From Streptomyces sp. NP160 (GTDB taxonomy: Bacteria > Actinomycetota > Actinomycetes > Actinomycetales > Quadrisphaeraceae): a DNA stretch of 64,000 bases. The stretch lies in contig NZ_VDMJ01000005.1 of the NCBI RefSeq assembly GCF_006335115.1, positions 130,145 to 194,144 on the forward strand. The letters are read 5' to 3'. The notes beneath the pieces are model-generated. The model did no database searches. It was not told where the DNA came from and was given only the letters and a program-made list of their open reading frames with translations. Shown piece by piece: positions 29,719-37,926 of the stretch. The stretch's first letter is position 1. Each line of letters begins with the position of its first letter. Position numbers and translations under genes: made by a program.

Positions 29719-30884
29719 CGGCCCTCACCGAGGACGAAGGTGCGGATGGCGGTCACCGCGGCGCCCCGGGCCCACTCGGTGAAGCCCGTGACCTGCACCT
29801 CCACGGGCAGCGGCGCCGCCCGCGGGCTCCGGCCCGCCGCCACCGCCTCGGCCAGCGGCTGCGCACCGACCTCGGCCAGCCGCACGCCCTCCCCGGAGAT
29901 GATGACCTTCTCCGGCATCACGAGGTTCCCCACCAGCGCGACCATCCGCCCGAGCGCGCGGGCGGAGTCGTCGACGACGCGCCGCGCCACCGGGTCTCCG
30001 GACTCGGCGAGGTCGTAGACCTCGTCGCGGTGGAGCTGGCGCCCGTGGGCGATGGAGGCGCGCGTGGTGATGCCCGCCGTCGAGAGCATCGCGTCGGCGC
30101 AGCCGGCGTGGCCGAGCCGGCACAGGGGTCCGTTCGGGTCGAGCGGGAGGTGGCCCACGGTGCCCAGGCCGGCGTCGGGGGCGTCGACCACCTGGCCGTG
30201 CACGGCGTAGGCGTAGCCGACGCCCTCGCCCACGGTGATGACGGCGAAGTGGTCGCACCCGCGGGCCGCGCCGAACCACTGCTCCGCGCGCGAGAGGGAC
30301 AGCAGGTCGTTGTCGACGACGACCGGCAGCCCGAGGGCCTCGGCCAGCCGCGGGCCCAGCGCGACCTCGTGCCAGCGCAGGAACTGGGCGTCCACCACCA
30401 GGCCGCCCTGCGCCACCTGCCCGCCCACGCTGATGCCCACGGCGCGCACCGTGGCGGCGACGCCGGCCGCGCCGACCGCGCTCCGGACCAGCCGCGCGAC
30501 CGTCTCCACCACCTCGGCGGGGTCGGTGGACAGCAGGAGGGTCTCGTCGGAGGCGACCACGCCCGCGCGCAGACCGGTCACCGCGACGTGCGCGGTGTGC
30601 TCGGTGAGCTTGACGCCCACGAAGTGGTGGGCGCCCTCGTCCACGTCCAGGGGGCGCGTGGGGTGCCCCGAGGGGGCGTGCGCGCCCTCGGTCTCCACCA
30701 GGAGCCCGGCGTCGAGCAGGGGCCGGGACAGGCGCGTCAGCGTGCCGGGGGACAGGCCGAGGCGGCGGGCGATCTCGCTGCGTGCCAGGGGGCCGTCGAC
30801 CAGCACCGCGAGGGCCACGTCGTGGGCGGGGCCCTCCAGGGGGGCCCAGGCGGACGTCATGGGGCCCACGGTGGCGCTGGTCAC
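29715..30884 (-). CDS. ROK-family transcriptional repressor
   Basis: A 389-aa ROK repressor. An N-terminal winged helix (LARSEIARRLGLSPGTLTRLSRPLL) precedes a sugar-kinase-like ROK domain (about 85-380) with VGISVGGQV, VVVDNDL and ITVGEGVGYAY. The zinc motif of ROK proteins is altered: CRLGHAGC instead of CxCGxxGC. GTG 30884 lies six bases after TAGCCT on the minus strand (30896-30891), implying a leaderless message. It is co-transcribed with the alpha-galactosidase and divergent from the sugar importer, whose promoter contains a matching operator-like palindrome. Confidence 0.9.
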   Translation of the reverse strand: MTSATVGPMTSAWAPLEGPAHDVALAVLVDGPLARSEIARRLGLSPGTLTRLSRPLLDAGLLVETEGAHAPSGHPTRPLDVDEGAHHFVGVKLTEHTAHVAVTGLRAGVVASDETLLLSTDPAEVVETVARLVRSAVGAAGVAATVRAVGISVGGQVAQGGLVVDAQFLRWHEVALGPRLAEALGLPVVVDNDLLSLSRAEQWFGAARGCDHFAVITVGEGVGYAYAVHGQVVDAPDAGLGTVGHLPLDPNGPLCRLGHAGCADAMLSTAGITTRASIAHGRQLHRDEVYDLAESGDPVARRVVDDSARALGRMVALVGNLVMPEKVIISGEGVRLAEVGAQPLAEAVAAGRSPRAAPLPVEVQVTGFTEWARGAAVTAIRTFVLGEGR

Positions 30885-30960
30885 GCCGCGAGGCTACTCA
30901 GTTGCTCTCCGGAAGGGAAAGTCCGTTCATGCTGTCCTGACAAAGGTTCGATCGGGGGGC

Positions 30961-30995
30961 TTGACGCGGTACTTGGTTTCACCGTAGAAACAAGT
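30961..30995 (+). promoter_or_regulatory. Promoter and ROK-type operator of the sugar importer
   Basis: TTGACG (30961-30966), 18 bp, then TAGAAA (30985-30990) make a good promoter. Over it lies the inverted repeat ACTTG(G)TTTC-N6-GAAACAAGT (30971-30995), reaching from the spacer through the -10. The repressor encoded next door is the obvious ligand. Confidence 0.65.
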
Positions 30996-31046
30996 CGCAC
31001 CCCGTGGATCCCCGTCCCGCACCACCACACCGCCGTGGAGAGCATC

Positions 31047-31976
31047 GTGACCGCAGGCACCGCCTCGCCCCCGCTCGCCGACCGGGCGCCCTCCTCGCCT
31101 CCGCAGCGGCGCTCCCGGGAGGGCCTCGCGGCGTTCGGCTTCATCGCCCCCGCGCTGCTGGGCTTCGTCGTCTTCTACTTCTGGCCGACGCTGCGCGGCC
31201 TGTACTTCTCGCTGACCGAGTACGACTTCTTCTCCCGGCCGCGCTTCGTGGGCCTGGACAACTACTCCCGGATGGCCTCGGACGAGACCTTCTGGAACGC
31301 CATGAAGGTCACCGTGCAGTACGTCGCCATCAACATCACCGTGCAGACGGTGCTGGCGGTCCTCATCGCCGTCCTGCTGCAGCGCGTCACCCGCTCGGTG
31401 TTCGTGCGCAGCGTCATCGTGCTGCCGTTCCTCATCTCGAACGTCGTGGTGGCGCTGCTCTTCTACTGGATGCTCGACGCCCAGATCGGCATCGTGAACT
31501 CCGCCATCACGGGGCTGGGCCTGGACGCGATCCCCTTCTTCGGCGAGCAGAGCTGGGTGGTCCCCACCATCGCCCTCGTCAACGTGTGGCGGCACATGGG
31601 CTACACGGCCCTGCTGGTCTTCGCCGGCCTCATGACCATCCCGGAGGGGCTGTACGAGGCGGGCCGGGTGGACGGCGCCAGCGAGTGGCGCATGTTCTGG
31701 TCGATCACCCTGCCGCTCCTGCGGCCCGTGCTCGCGCTGGTCCTGGTCATCACCGTCACCGGCTCGTTCCAGGTCTTCGACACCGTGGCCGTCACCACCT
31801 CCGGCGGCCCGGGCGACGCGAGCCGGGTGATCCAGTACTACATCTTCGACCTGGCCTTCCAGCGCCTGGAGTTCGGCTACGCCGCCGCGGTCTCGGTGGT
31901 GCTCTTCGCGATCCTCGCCGTGGTCGCGTTCGTCCAGCTGCGCCTCACGCGCGCCAACGAGTCCGACCTGGCCTGA
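31047..31976 (+). CDS. Sugar ABC transporter permease (MalF/MsmF type)
   Basis: A 309-aa inner-membrane permease with six predicted helices. The first is GLAAFGFIAPALLGFVVFYF, and the coupling loop is of the EAA type (EGLYEAGRVDGASEWRMFWSITLPLL). GTG 31047 follows GGAGAG. It is the first gene of the importer operon, followed at 32 nt by the second permease. Together with the binding protein it forms a carbohydrate importer of the CUT1 class. Confidence 0.92.
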   Translation: MTAGTASPPLADRAPSSPPQRRSREGLAAFGFIAPALLGFVVFYFWPTLRGLYFSLTEYDFFSRPRFVGLDNYSRMASDETFWNAMKVTVQYVAINITVQTVLAVLIAVLLQRVTRSVFVRSVIVLPFLISNVVVALLFYWMLDAQIGIVNSAITGLGLDAIPFFGEQSWVVPTIALVNVWRHMGYTALLVFAGLMTIPEGLYEAGRVDGASEWRMFWSITLPLLRPVLALVLVITVTGSFQVFDTVAVTTSGGPGDASRVIQYYIFDLAFQRLEFGYAAAVSVVLFAILAVVAFVQLRLTRANESDLA

Positions 31977-32008
31977 GCGCCACCGGCTGAAGGCAGAGGA
32001 GCCTCCCG

Positions 32009-32968
32009 ATGTCCGTCACCGCCCCCGTCGAGCCCGCCGCGTCGGGTCCCCTCGAGCAGACCGCCCGACCCGTCCAGAAGGCCCCGCGGGACCGCCGCGC
32101 CGGCATCGGCCGCGTGGTCGCCTGGGCGACGCTCGCGCTGATCATGCTCGTCACCCTGTTCCCCTTCTACTGGATGCTGCGCACCGCGCTGTCCAACGGC
32201 ACCGAGCTCGCCACCAGCCCCAGCTCCCCGCTGCCGGTGGGGTTCACCTTCGGCGCCTTCGAGCGCGTGCTGGGCCTGTCGACCACCGCCGAGGCCCAGG
32301 CCCAGGGCGGCTCTGGCGCCGCCATCGACTTCTGGGTCTACCTGCTGAACTCCCTGCTGGTGGCCACGCTCATCACCGCCGGCCAGGTGTTCTTCGGCGC
32401 GATGGCCGCCTACGCCTTCGCCCGCCTGCGCTGGCCCGGCCGCGACGCGGTGTTCTTCGTCTTCCTCACCGCGCTCATGGTGCCGCCGATCTTCACGCAG
32501 CTGCCCAACTTCCTCCTCATGCGCGACCTGGGCCTGCTCAACACCTACGCCGCGATCGTCCTGCCGTTCTTCTTCATGACGCCGTTCGCGGTCTTCTTCC
32601 TGCGGCAGTTCTTCCTCAGCATCCCGAGGGAGGTGGAGGAGGCCGCGGTGCTCGACGGCGCGGGCACCGTGCGGCGCTTCTTCCGGGTGATCGCGCCCAT
32701 GGCCTCCGGGCCGCTCATCACGCTGGCGATCCTGCAGTACATCCAGGCGTGGAACGAGTACTTCTGGCCGCTGCTCGTGGCCAGCGACCGCAGCGTCCGC
32801 GTGCTGACCGTGGGCCTGGGCATCTTCAGGTCCCAGACCCCGCAGGGGACGCCGGACTGGGCGGGCCTCATGGCCGCCACCCTGCTGGCCGCGCTGCCCA
32901 TCGTCGTCCTCTTCGCCGTGTTCAGCCGGCGCATCGTCGAGTCCATCGGCTTCTCCGGGATCAAGTGA
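32009..32968 (+). CDS. Sugar ABC transporter permease (MalG/MsmG type)
   Basis: A 319-aa permease, partner of the preceding gene. Six helices are predicted, starting with VVAWATLALIMLVTLFPFYW; the EAA loop reads EVEEAAVLDGAGTVRRFFRVIAPM. ATG 32009 follows GAGGAG. No ATPase is encoded in the operon, so a shared MsiK/UgpC-like ATPase elsewhere must energise the complex, as is usual in actinobacteria. Confidence 0.93.
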   Translation: MSVTAPVEPAASGPLEQTARPVQKAPRDRRAGIGRVVAWATLALIMLVTLFPFYWMLRTALSNGTELATSPSSPLPVGFTFGAFERVLGLSTTAEAQAQGGSGAAIDFWVYLLNSLLVATLITAGQVFFGAMAAYAFARLRWPGRDAVFFVFLTALMVPPIFTQLPNFLLMRDLGLLNTYAAIVLPFFFMTPFAVFFLRQFFLSIPREVEEAAVLDGAGTVRRFFRVIAPMASGPLITLAILQYIQAWNEYFWPLLVASDRSVRVLTVGLGIFRSQTPQGTPDWAGLMAATLLAALPIVVLFAVFSRRIVESIGFSGIK

Positions 32969-32978
32969 GGCACCCGAC

Positions 32979-34352
32979 GTGAGCACCTCAGCACCCAGCC
33001 GCCGCCGGCCGCGCCACCTCCGCCGGGGACTGGCCGCCGCCACCGCCGCGCTCGCCCTGACCCTCACCGGCTGCGCCTCCTACGGCGTGGACCAGGGCGG
33101 GGACGGTGAGAGCGGCACCATCACCTACTGGATGTGGGACGCCTCCCAGCTGCCCGCCTACCAGCAGTGCGCCACCGACTTCCAGGCCGCGAACCCCGAC
33201 GTCGAGGTGCAGATCGAGCAGTTCGGGTGGGACGACTACTGGAACAAGCTCTTCACCGGCTTCGTCGCCGGCTCCGCACCGGACGTCTTCGTCGACCACA
33301 CCTCCCGCTTCGGGGAGTTCGCGGCCCGCGGGCTGATCGAGCCGCTCGACGAGCGGCTCGCCTCCTCCGACGTCGACCTGGGCCAGTACGTGCCGGGAAG
33401 CGCCGAGCTCTGGGTGGGCCCGGACGGCAAGCGCTACGGCCTGCCGAAGGACTTCGACACCATCGGCATGTTCTACAACGCCGAGATGGCCGCCGACGCC
33501 GGGCTCACCCCGGAGCAGATGAACGCCCTCACGTGGAACCCCACTGACGGCGGCACCTTCGAGCAGGCCATCGCGCACCTCACCGTGGACACCAACGGCG
33601 TGCGCGGCGACGAGCCGGGCTTCGACAGGGGCAGCATCGCCACCTACGGGCTGGGCCTGGAGAACTCCGGCGAGGCGTTCGGGCAGACGCAGTGGTCGTG
33701 GTTCACGCAGACCACGGGCTGGTCGCCCGTCGACGAGGCGTGGGGGACGACCTTCCACTACGACGACCCCCGCTTCCAGGAGTCCATCGCCTGGTGGACC
33801 GGGCTCGTCGACAAGGGCTACATGCCGCCGCTGTCCCTCACCCAGGGCGGCTCGCTCGACCAGCAGCTGCAGGCCGGCAAGTACGCCCTCATCACCAACG
33901 GCTCCTGGAACATCGCCAACTACTCCAAGCTCAAGGGCATCGAGCTCGCCGTGGCCAAGACCCCGGTGGGACCCGAGGGGCGCCGGACGATGACCAACTC
34001 CCTGGGCGACTCCATCTCCACCACGTCCCAGAACAAGGGCGCGGCGTGGAAGTGGGTGCGCTACCTGGCCAGCCCCGCCTGCCAGGACGTCGTGGCCCGC
34101 GGCGGCATCGTCTTCCCCGCCATCGCCTCGACCACGCCCGCCGCGGTCGAGACGCTCTCCGAGACCGGCCTCGACGTCACCGCCTTCACCGACCCCATCG
34201 CCGACGGCGAGACGTTCCCCTACCCGGAGATCCTCCAGGCCTCCGAGGTCCAGTCGATCATGGGGACGGCGATGGACCAGGTGGTCGGTGGCCAGGCCCC
34301 GGCCTCCTCCCTCACGGAGGTCAACGGCCGCGTCGAGGCCGTCTTCCAGTAG
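32979..34352 (+). CDS. Sugar-binding lipoprotein of the ABC importer
   Basis: A 457-aa extracellular solute-binding protein, family 1. The twin-Arg-rich n-region, hydrophobic core and LTGC lipobox (Cys32) mark a lipoprotein. The mature part shows ITYWMWDASQLPAYQ, the PDVFVDHTSRFGEFAARGLIEPLD hinge region and the late GKYALITNGSWNIANY. GTG 32979 is 10 nt after the permease stop. It delivers an oligosaccharide to the two permeases; an alpha-galactoside is likely from the neighbouring GH36 gene. Confidence 0.92.
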   Translation: MSTSAPSRRRPRHLRRGLAAATAALALTLTGCASYGVDQGGDGESGTITYWMWDASQLPAYQQCATDFQAANPDVEVQIEQFGWDDYWNKLFTGFVAGSAPDVFVDHTSRFGEFAARGLIEPLDERLASSDVDLGQYVPGSAELWVGPDGKRYGLPKDFDTIGMFYNAEMAADAGLTPEQMNALTWNPTDGGTFEQAIAHLTVDTNGVRGDEPGFDRGSIATYGLGLENSGEAFGQTQWSWFTQTTGWSPVDEAWGTTFHYDDPRFQESIAWWTGLVDKGYMPPLSLTQGGSLDQQLQAGKYALITNGSWNIANYSKLKGIELAVAKTPVGPEGRRTMTNSLGDSISTTSQNKGAAWKWVRYLASPACQDVVARGGIVFPAIASTTPAAVETLSETGLDVTAFTDPIADGETFPYPEILQASEVQSIMGTAMDQVVGGQAPASSLTEVNGRVEAVFQ

Positions 34353-34402
34353 TCCCGCGCAACCAGCCGCACCACCCCACCAGACCCGGAGGTCCACCAC
34401 CC

Positions 34403-35605
34403 GTGTTCTCGATCGCCTTCATCGGCGCCGGCCAGTTCGCCGGCTCCTTCACCGAGCTGTTCAAGCGCCACCCCGGCGTGGGGGACGTCTTCGTCACCGA
34501 CGTGCTGCCCGAGAGGGCCGAGGCCCTCGTGGCCGAGCAGGGCCTGGCCGGCACCTTCGCCTCCTTCGAGGAGGCCATCGCCTCCGACGTCGACGCGGTG
34601 GCGATCTTCACCCAGCGCTGGACGCACGGGCCGCTGGTCGTGCAGGCGCTGCGCGCCGGCAAGCACGTCTACTCCGCCGTCCCCATGGCCATCACCGAGG
34701 ACGAGATCGCCGCCATCGTCGAGGCCGTCCGCGAGACGGGGCTGACCTACATGATGGGCGAGACGAGCCACTACAACCCCGCCACCGTCTACGCCCGACA
34801 GCACGTGGAGAAGGGCACCTTCGGGCGGGTCTTCTACGCCGAGGGCGACTACGTCCACGACATGGACCTCGGCTTCTACGACGCCTACCGGTACTCCGGC
34901 GGGGAGGGCTGGAAGGCGACGGCGTCCTACCCGCCGATGCTCTACCCCACCCACGCCCTCGGCGGTGTGCTCGGGGCGCTCGACACCGACGCGGCGCACG
35001 TCGTCTCCGTCAGCTGCCTCGGCGTGGCCGACCAGCGCGGCGACGGGGTCTTCGACAGGGACGTGTCGATGTTCGACAACGACGTCTCCAACGCCACCGC
35101 GCTGTTCGAGCTGTCCGACGGCGGCGTGGTGCGCACCAACGAGATGCGCCGGGTGGGCTACCCCTCGCACCTGCGCGAGTCGCGGTTCCGCTTCTTCGGC
35201 ACCGACGCGAGCTTCGAGCAGCTGGCCACGGTGTCGCTGTTCCAGGACAAGCAGGGCGTGCAGGACGTCTCGGCCGACCTGGACTCCGAGGCCTCGGTCT
35301 CCGAGGACGACCCCTCGCTGGCGCACGTGGCCCCGGAGCTGCGGGCGGCGTTCGTGTCGGGACACGCGCCGGTGCACGACGTGGCGCGCCTGCCGCGGGA
35401 GTTCGCCGGGGCGCCGAACGGGCACGAGGGCAGCCACCAGTTCCTCGTGGACGACTTCGTCACTGCCGTGAACACCCGCACCCTGCCGCCGGTCAACGCC
35501 TGGGTGGCGGCGCGCTACACGCTGCCCGGCGTGGTGGCGCACGAGTCGATGCGCCGCGGCGGGGAGCGCCTGCCGGTGCGCGACCTGGGGAACCCGCCCG
35601 CCTGA
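34403..35605 (+). CDS. Gfo/Idh/MocA-family oxidoreductase, variant EKP motif
   Basis: A 400-aa NAD(P)-dependent sugar oxidoreductase. The Rossmann loop is FIGAGQFAGSF at the very N-terminus; the C-terminal alpha/beta domain (about 125-330) includes MMGETSHYNPA and HALGGVLGAL. The position of the family's catalytic EKP motif reads HVYSAVPMA, so the usual lysine is missing. GTG 34403 follows GGAGG at ten bases. As last gene of the importer operon it probably modifies the imported sugar, but the altered motif makes the reaction uncertain. Confidence 0.82.
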   Translation: MFSIAFIGAGQFAGSFTELFKRHPGVGDVFVTDVLPERAEALVAEQGLAGTFASFEEAIASDVDAVAIFTQRWTHGPLVVQALRAGKHVYSAVPMAITEDEIAAIVEAVRETGLTYMMGETSHYNPATVYARQHVEKGTFGRVFYAEGDYVHDMDLGFYDAYRYSGGEGWKATASYPPMLYPTHALGGVLGALDTDAAHVVSVSCLGVADQRGDGVFDRDVSMFDNDVSNATALFELSDGGVVRTNEMRRVGYPSHLRESRFRFFGTDASFEQLATVSLFQDKQGVQDVSADLDSEASVSEDDPSLAHVAPELRAAFVSGHAPVHDVARLPREFAGAPNGHEGSHQFLVDDFVTAVNTRTLPPVNAWVAARYTLPGVVAHESMRRGGERLPVRDLGNPPA

Positions 35606-35619
35606 CCCCCACCCCCCTC

Positions 35620-35670
35620 CGTGATCACGGGGGACGTGCGCAGCGGCCGCGGACGTCCCCCGTGATCACG
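35620..35670. terminator. Bidirectional terminator, oxidoreductase / histidine kinase
   Basis: An 18-bp perfect inverted repeat (CGTGATCACGGGGGACGT at 35620-35637 and its complement at 35653-35670) with a 15-nt loop separates the convergent genes; the right arm runs into the kinase stop codon. Confidence 0.75.
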
Positions 35671-37111
35671 CGGGGGTGAGGGGGAGGGTCAGGCGGAGCA
35701 GGGCTCCACCACGGGGGCCGGGGTCGGCGGCCACGAGGTCGCCGCCGTGGGCGCGGGCGATGGCCCGGGCGATCGACAGGCCCAGCCCCGCCCCTCCGGA
35801 GCGGCGGTCGCGCCCGGCGTCCAGGCGCACGAGGCGCTCGAAGACCCGCTCGCGCTGGTCGGCGGGGATGCCCGGCCCGCTGTCGCGCACCTCGACGCCG
35901 GCGTCTGCGTCGTCGACGCCCACGAAGACCACCACCGAGCCCGCACCCTCGACGGCTCGGCGGGCGTTGTCGAGCAGGTTGGTCAGCACCTGGCCCACCC
36001 GGACCGCGTCACAGCGCACCACCAGGGGGCCGGCCGCCTCCACCGACCAGGCGGTCCCCGAGCCGAGCAGGCGCTGGCGCTCCACCTCCTGGCGGGCCAG
36101 CTCGACGACGTCGACGTCGGCCCGCTCCAGCTCGACCCCCTCCTCCAGACGCGCCGCCGTCAGCAGGTCGCCCACCAGCCGCGAGGCCCGCGTGCTCTCG
36201 CGCACCATCGCCGCGAGCGCCCGCTCGCGGTCCGCCCGGGGCGGGTCGCCGCGCAGGAGGTTCTCCGCGCTGGCCTGGAAGCCCGCCAGCGGCGTGCGCA
36301 GCTCGTGGGAGGCGTCGGAGAGGAACGCGCGCATCTGCTGCTGGGAGCGCTCGGCGACCGCCACCGCGGACTCCAGCCCGTCGATCATGGCGTCGAACGC
36401 CAGCGCCGTGCGGCCGAGCTCGGTGTCGGGGCGGCCCGACCCCAGGCGCCGCCCGCGGTCACCGGCGGCGATGCCGCGCGCCACCGACGTCATGTCGTCC
36501 AGGGGCCGCAGCGCCGCGTCGACCACACGGCCCAGGGCGAACCACGCCACCAGGAGGCCCGCCGCACCACCGAGGACCTCCAGGACGACGAGGCCCGTCA
36601 GGGTCTCGCCGACGTAGGAGTCGTCGACGGTCAGCGTCAGCCGCGCACCGCTGGCCAGCTGGGTGACCGTGAAGAGGGTGCTGCCGTCGCGCTGCACCTG
36701 GTCGGCCCCGGGCGCAGCCGGAGGTCCCGCGGCCGGTCCGCGGCCCGCGGGCGACCGGGTCGCGTCGCCAGCACCGGCCGCCGGCTGGCTGTCCGGGGGC
36801 ACGGGCGCCACCGGCGTGCTGACGCAGGTGCCGTCCGAGCTGCACAGCTCTGCCCCCACCCCGTCGCCGCGGAGCTTGTCCAGCAGCTGCTGCGCGCTGA
36901 GCGTGCCGTCCAGCTGCTGGGCCAGCGCCGCGCGGTCGGTGAGGCGGGTCTGCAGGTCCGAGCGCAGCCGCACCACGAGCAGGACGTCGACGACGACGAA
37001 CAGCGCCACGAGCAGCGCGACCAGCAGGACGAGCACCGCCCAGCGCACGCGGCCGGCCAGCGAGGCCGGTCCGCGGCTCAGGCGCTGCCGCGGCACCCGG
37101 GGCGCCCTCAC
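35666..37111 (-). CDS. Membrane sensor histidine kinase
   Basis: A 481-aa kinase of an OmpR-type pair. TM1 spans about 20-45 and a short extracellular sensor with two Cys (ELCSSDGTCVST) about 46-160, holding a Pro/Ala-rich insert. TM2 lies about 160-185, then HAMP (about 185-240), HisKA with SDASHELRTPLAGF, and HATPase (NLLDNARRAV, RDSGPGIP, GGAGLGLSIARAI). GTG 37111 overlaps the regulator's stop (GTGA). The pair diverges from a secreted DUF5666-like gene, its likely target. Confidence 0.92.
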   Translation of the reverse strand: MRAPRVPRQRLSRGPASLAGRVRWAVLVLLVALLVALFVVVDVLLVVRLRSDLQTRLTDRAALAQQLDGTLSAQQLLDKLRGDGVGAELCSSDGTCVSTPVAPVPPDSQPAAGAGDATRSPAGRGPAAGPPAAPGADQVQRDGSTLFTVTQLASGARLTLTVDDSYVGETLTGLVVLEVLGGAAGLLVAWFALGRVVDAALRPLDDMTSVARGIAAGDRGRRLGSGRPDTELGRTALAFDAMIDGLESAVAVAERSQQQMRAFLSDASHELRTPLAGFQASAENLLRGDPPRADRERALAAMVRESTRASRLVGDLLTAARLEEGVELERADVDVVELARQEVERQRLLGSGTAWSVEAAGPLVVRCDAVRVGQVLTNLLDNARRAVEGAGSVVVFVGVDDADAGVEVRDSGPGIPADQRERVFERLVRLDAGRDRRSGGAGLGLSIARAIARAHGGDLVAADPGPRGGALLRLTLPLTPA

Positions 37112-37782
37112 GGGCGCAGCACGTAGCCGAGGCCGCGCACCGTGTGGATCAGCCGCGGGCCGTACGCCTCGGTCTTGCGGCGCAGCGCGCTGACGTGCAC
37201 CTCCACGAGGTTGGGGTCGTAGTCCTCGTAGCCCCACACCTGGGTGAGGATCTGGGTCTTGCTCAGCGTCCGGCCCCGCCCCGCCACGAGGTAGGACAGC
37301 AGCCGGTGCTCGGTGCCGGTGAGGTCGAGCACGCGGCCGGCGCGGGTGGCGACGTTCGCGGCCTCGTCGAGGACGAGGTCGCCCACCTGCACGGTGGAGG
37401 GCACCCGGCCCAGGCGCTGCAGCAGCGCCCGGATGCGGGCCAGCAGCTCGGCGGTGACGTACGGCTTGACCACGTAGTCGTCGGCGCCGGTGGAGAAGCC
37501 CCGCAGCCTGTCGTCGACCGCGTCGCGCGCGGTGAGGAACAGCAGGCCGGCGTCGCTGCGCTCCCTCAGCGAGCGGGCGAGGGAGAACCCGTCGCGCGGG
37601 CCGGGGAGCATCACGTCGAGCAGCGCGACGTCCGGGCGGAAGGCGTCGACCGCGGCCTCGAAGCCCTCGCCGTCGACCAGGGCCTCCACCACGAAGCCGT
37701 CGGTGCGCAGGGCGTCGACGAGGGCCTCGCGGACGGAGGCGTCGTCCTCCACGACCAGGGCGCGGGCAGCAGCAGCGGGCAC
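37108..37782 (-). CDS. OmpR/PhoB-family response regulator
   Basis: A 224-aa regulator. The receiver (about 6-118) has the acidic VVEDD pair, phospho-acceptor Asp in VALLDVMLPG, Thr in LFLTARD and Lys in VVKPY. The winged-helix output (about 130-222) has LTGTEHRLLSYLV and VHVSALRRKTEAYGPRLIHTVRGLGYVL. GTG 37782 is the only start fitting the receiver's N-terminus, and a CAGAAT box six bases upstream suggests a leaderless message. CTTCAG repeats in the divergent promoter match this family's binding mode. Confidence 0.92.
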   Translation of the reverse strand: MPAAAARALVVEDDASVREALVDALRTDGFVVEALVDGEGFEAAVDAFRPDVALLDVMLPGPRDGFSLARSLRERSDAGLLFLTARDAVDDRLRGFSTGADDYVVKPYVTAELLARIRALLQRLGRVPSTVQVGDLVLDEAANVATRAGRVLDLTGTEHRLLSYLVAGRGRTLSKTQILTQVWGYEDYDPNLVEVHVSALRRKTEAYGPRLIHTVRGLGYVLRP

Positions 37783-37816
37783 CCGGCCATTCTGGTCGGC
37801 CCACCCTGAGGGGCTG

Positions 37817-37859
37817 CTGAAGAGGCCGCGGGGGCCGGTCCGCTTCAGGTCGGCTTCAG
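37817..37859. promoter_or_regulatory. CTTCAG direct repeats, probable response-regulator binding site
   Basis: CTTCAG occurs at 37843-37848 and 37854-37859, an 11-bp period typical of OmpR/PhoB-family dimers, with an inverted copy CTGAAG at 37817-37822. They lie between the two-component genes and the divergent secreted-protein gene. Confidence 0.55.
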
Positions 37860-37926
37860 ACGGGCCGCGGAGCGTCGTCGTCAGGTCCCGCTGAACCGGC
37901 GGGCCACGACTCCTGTGGAGGACATC

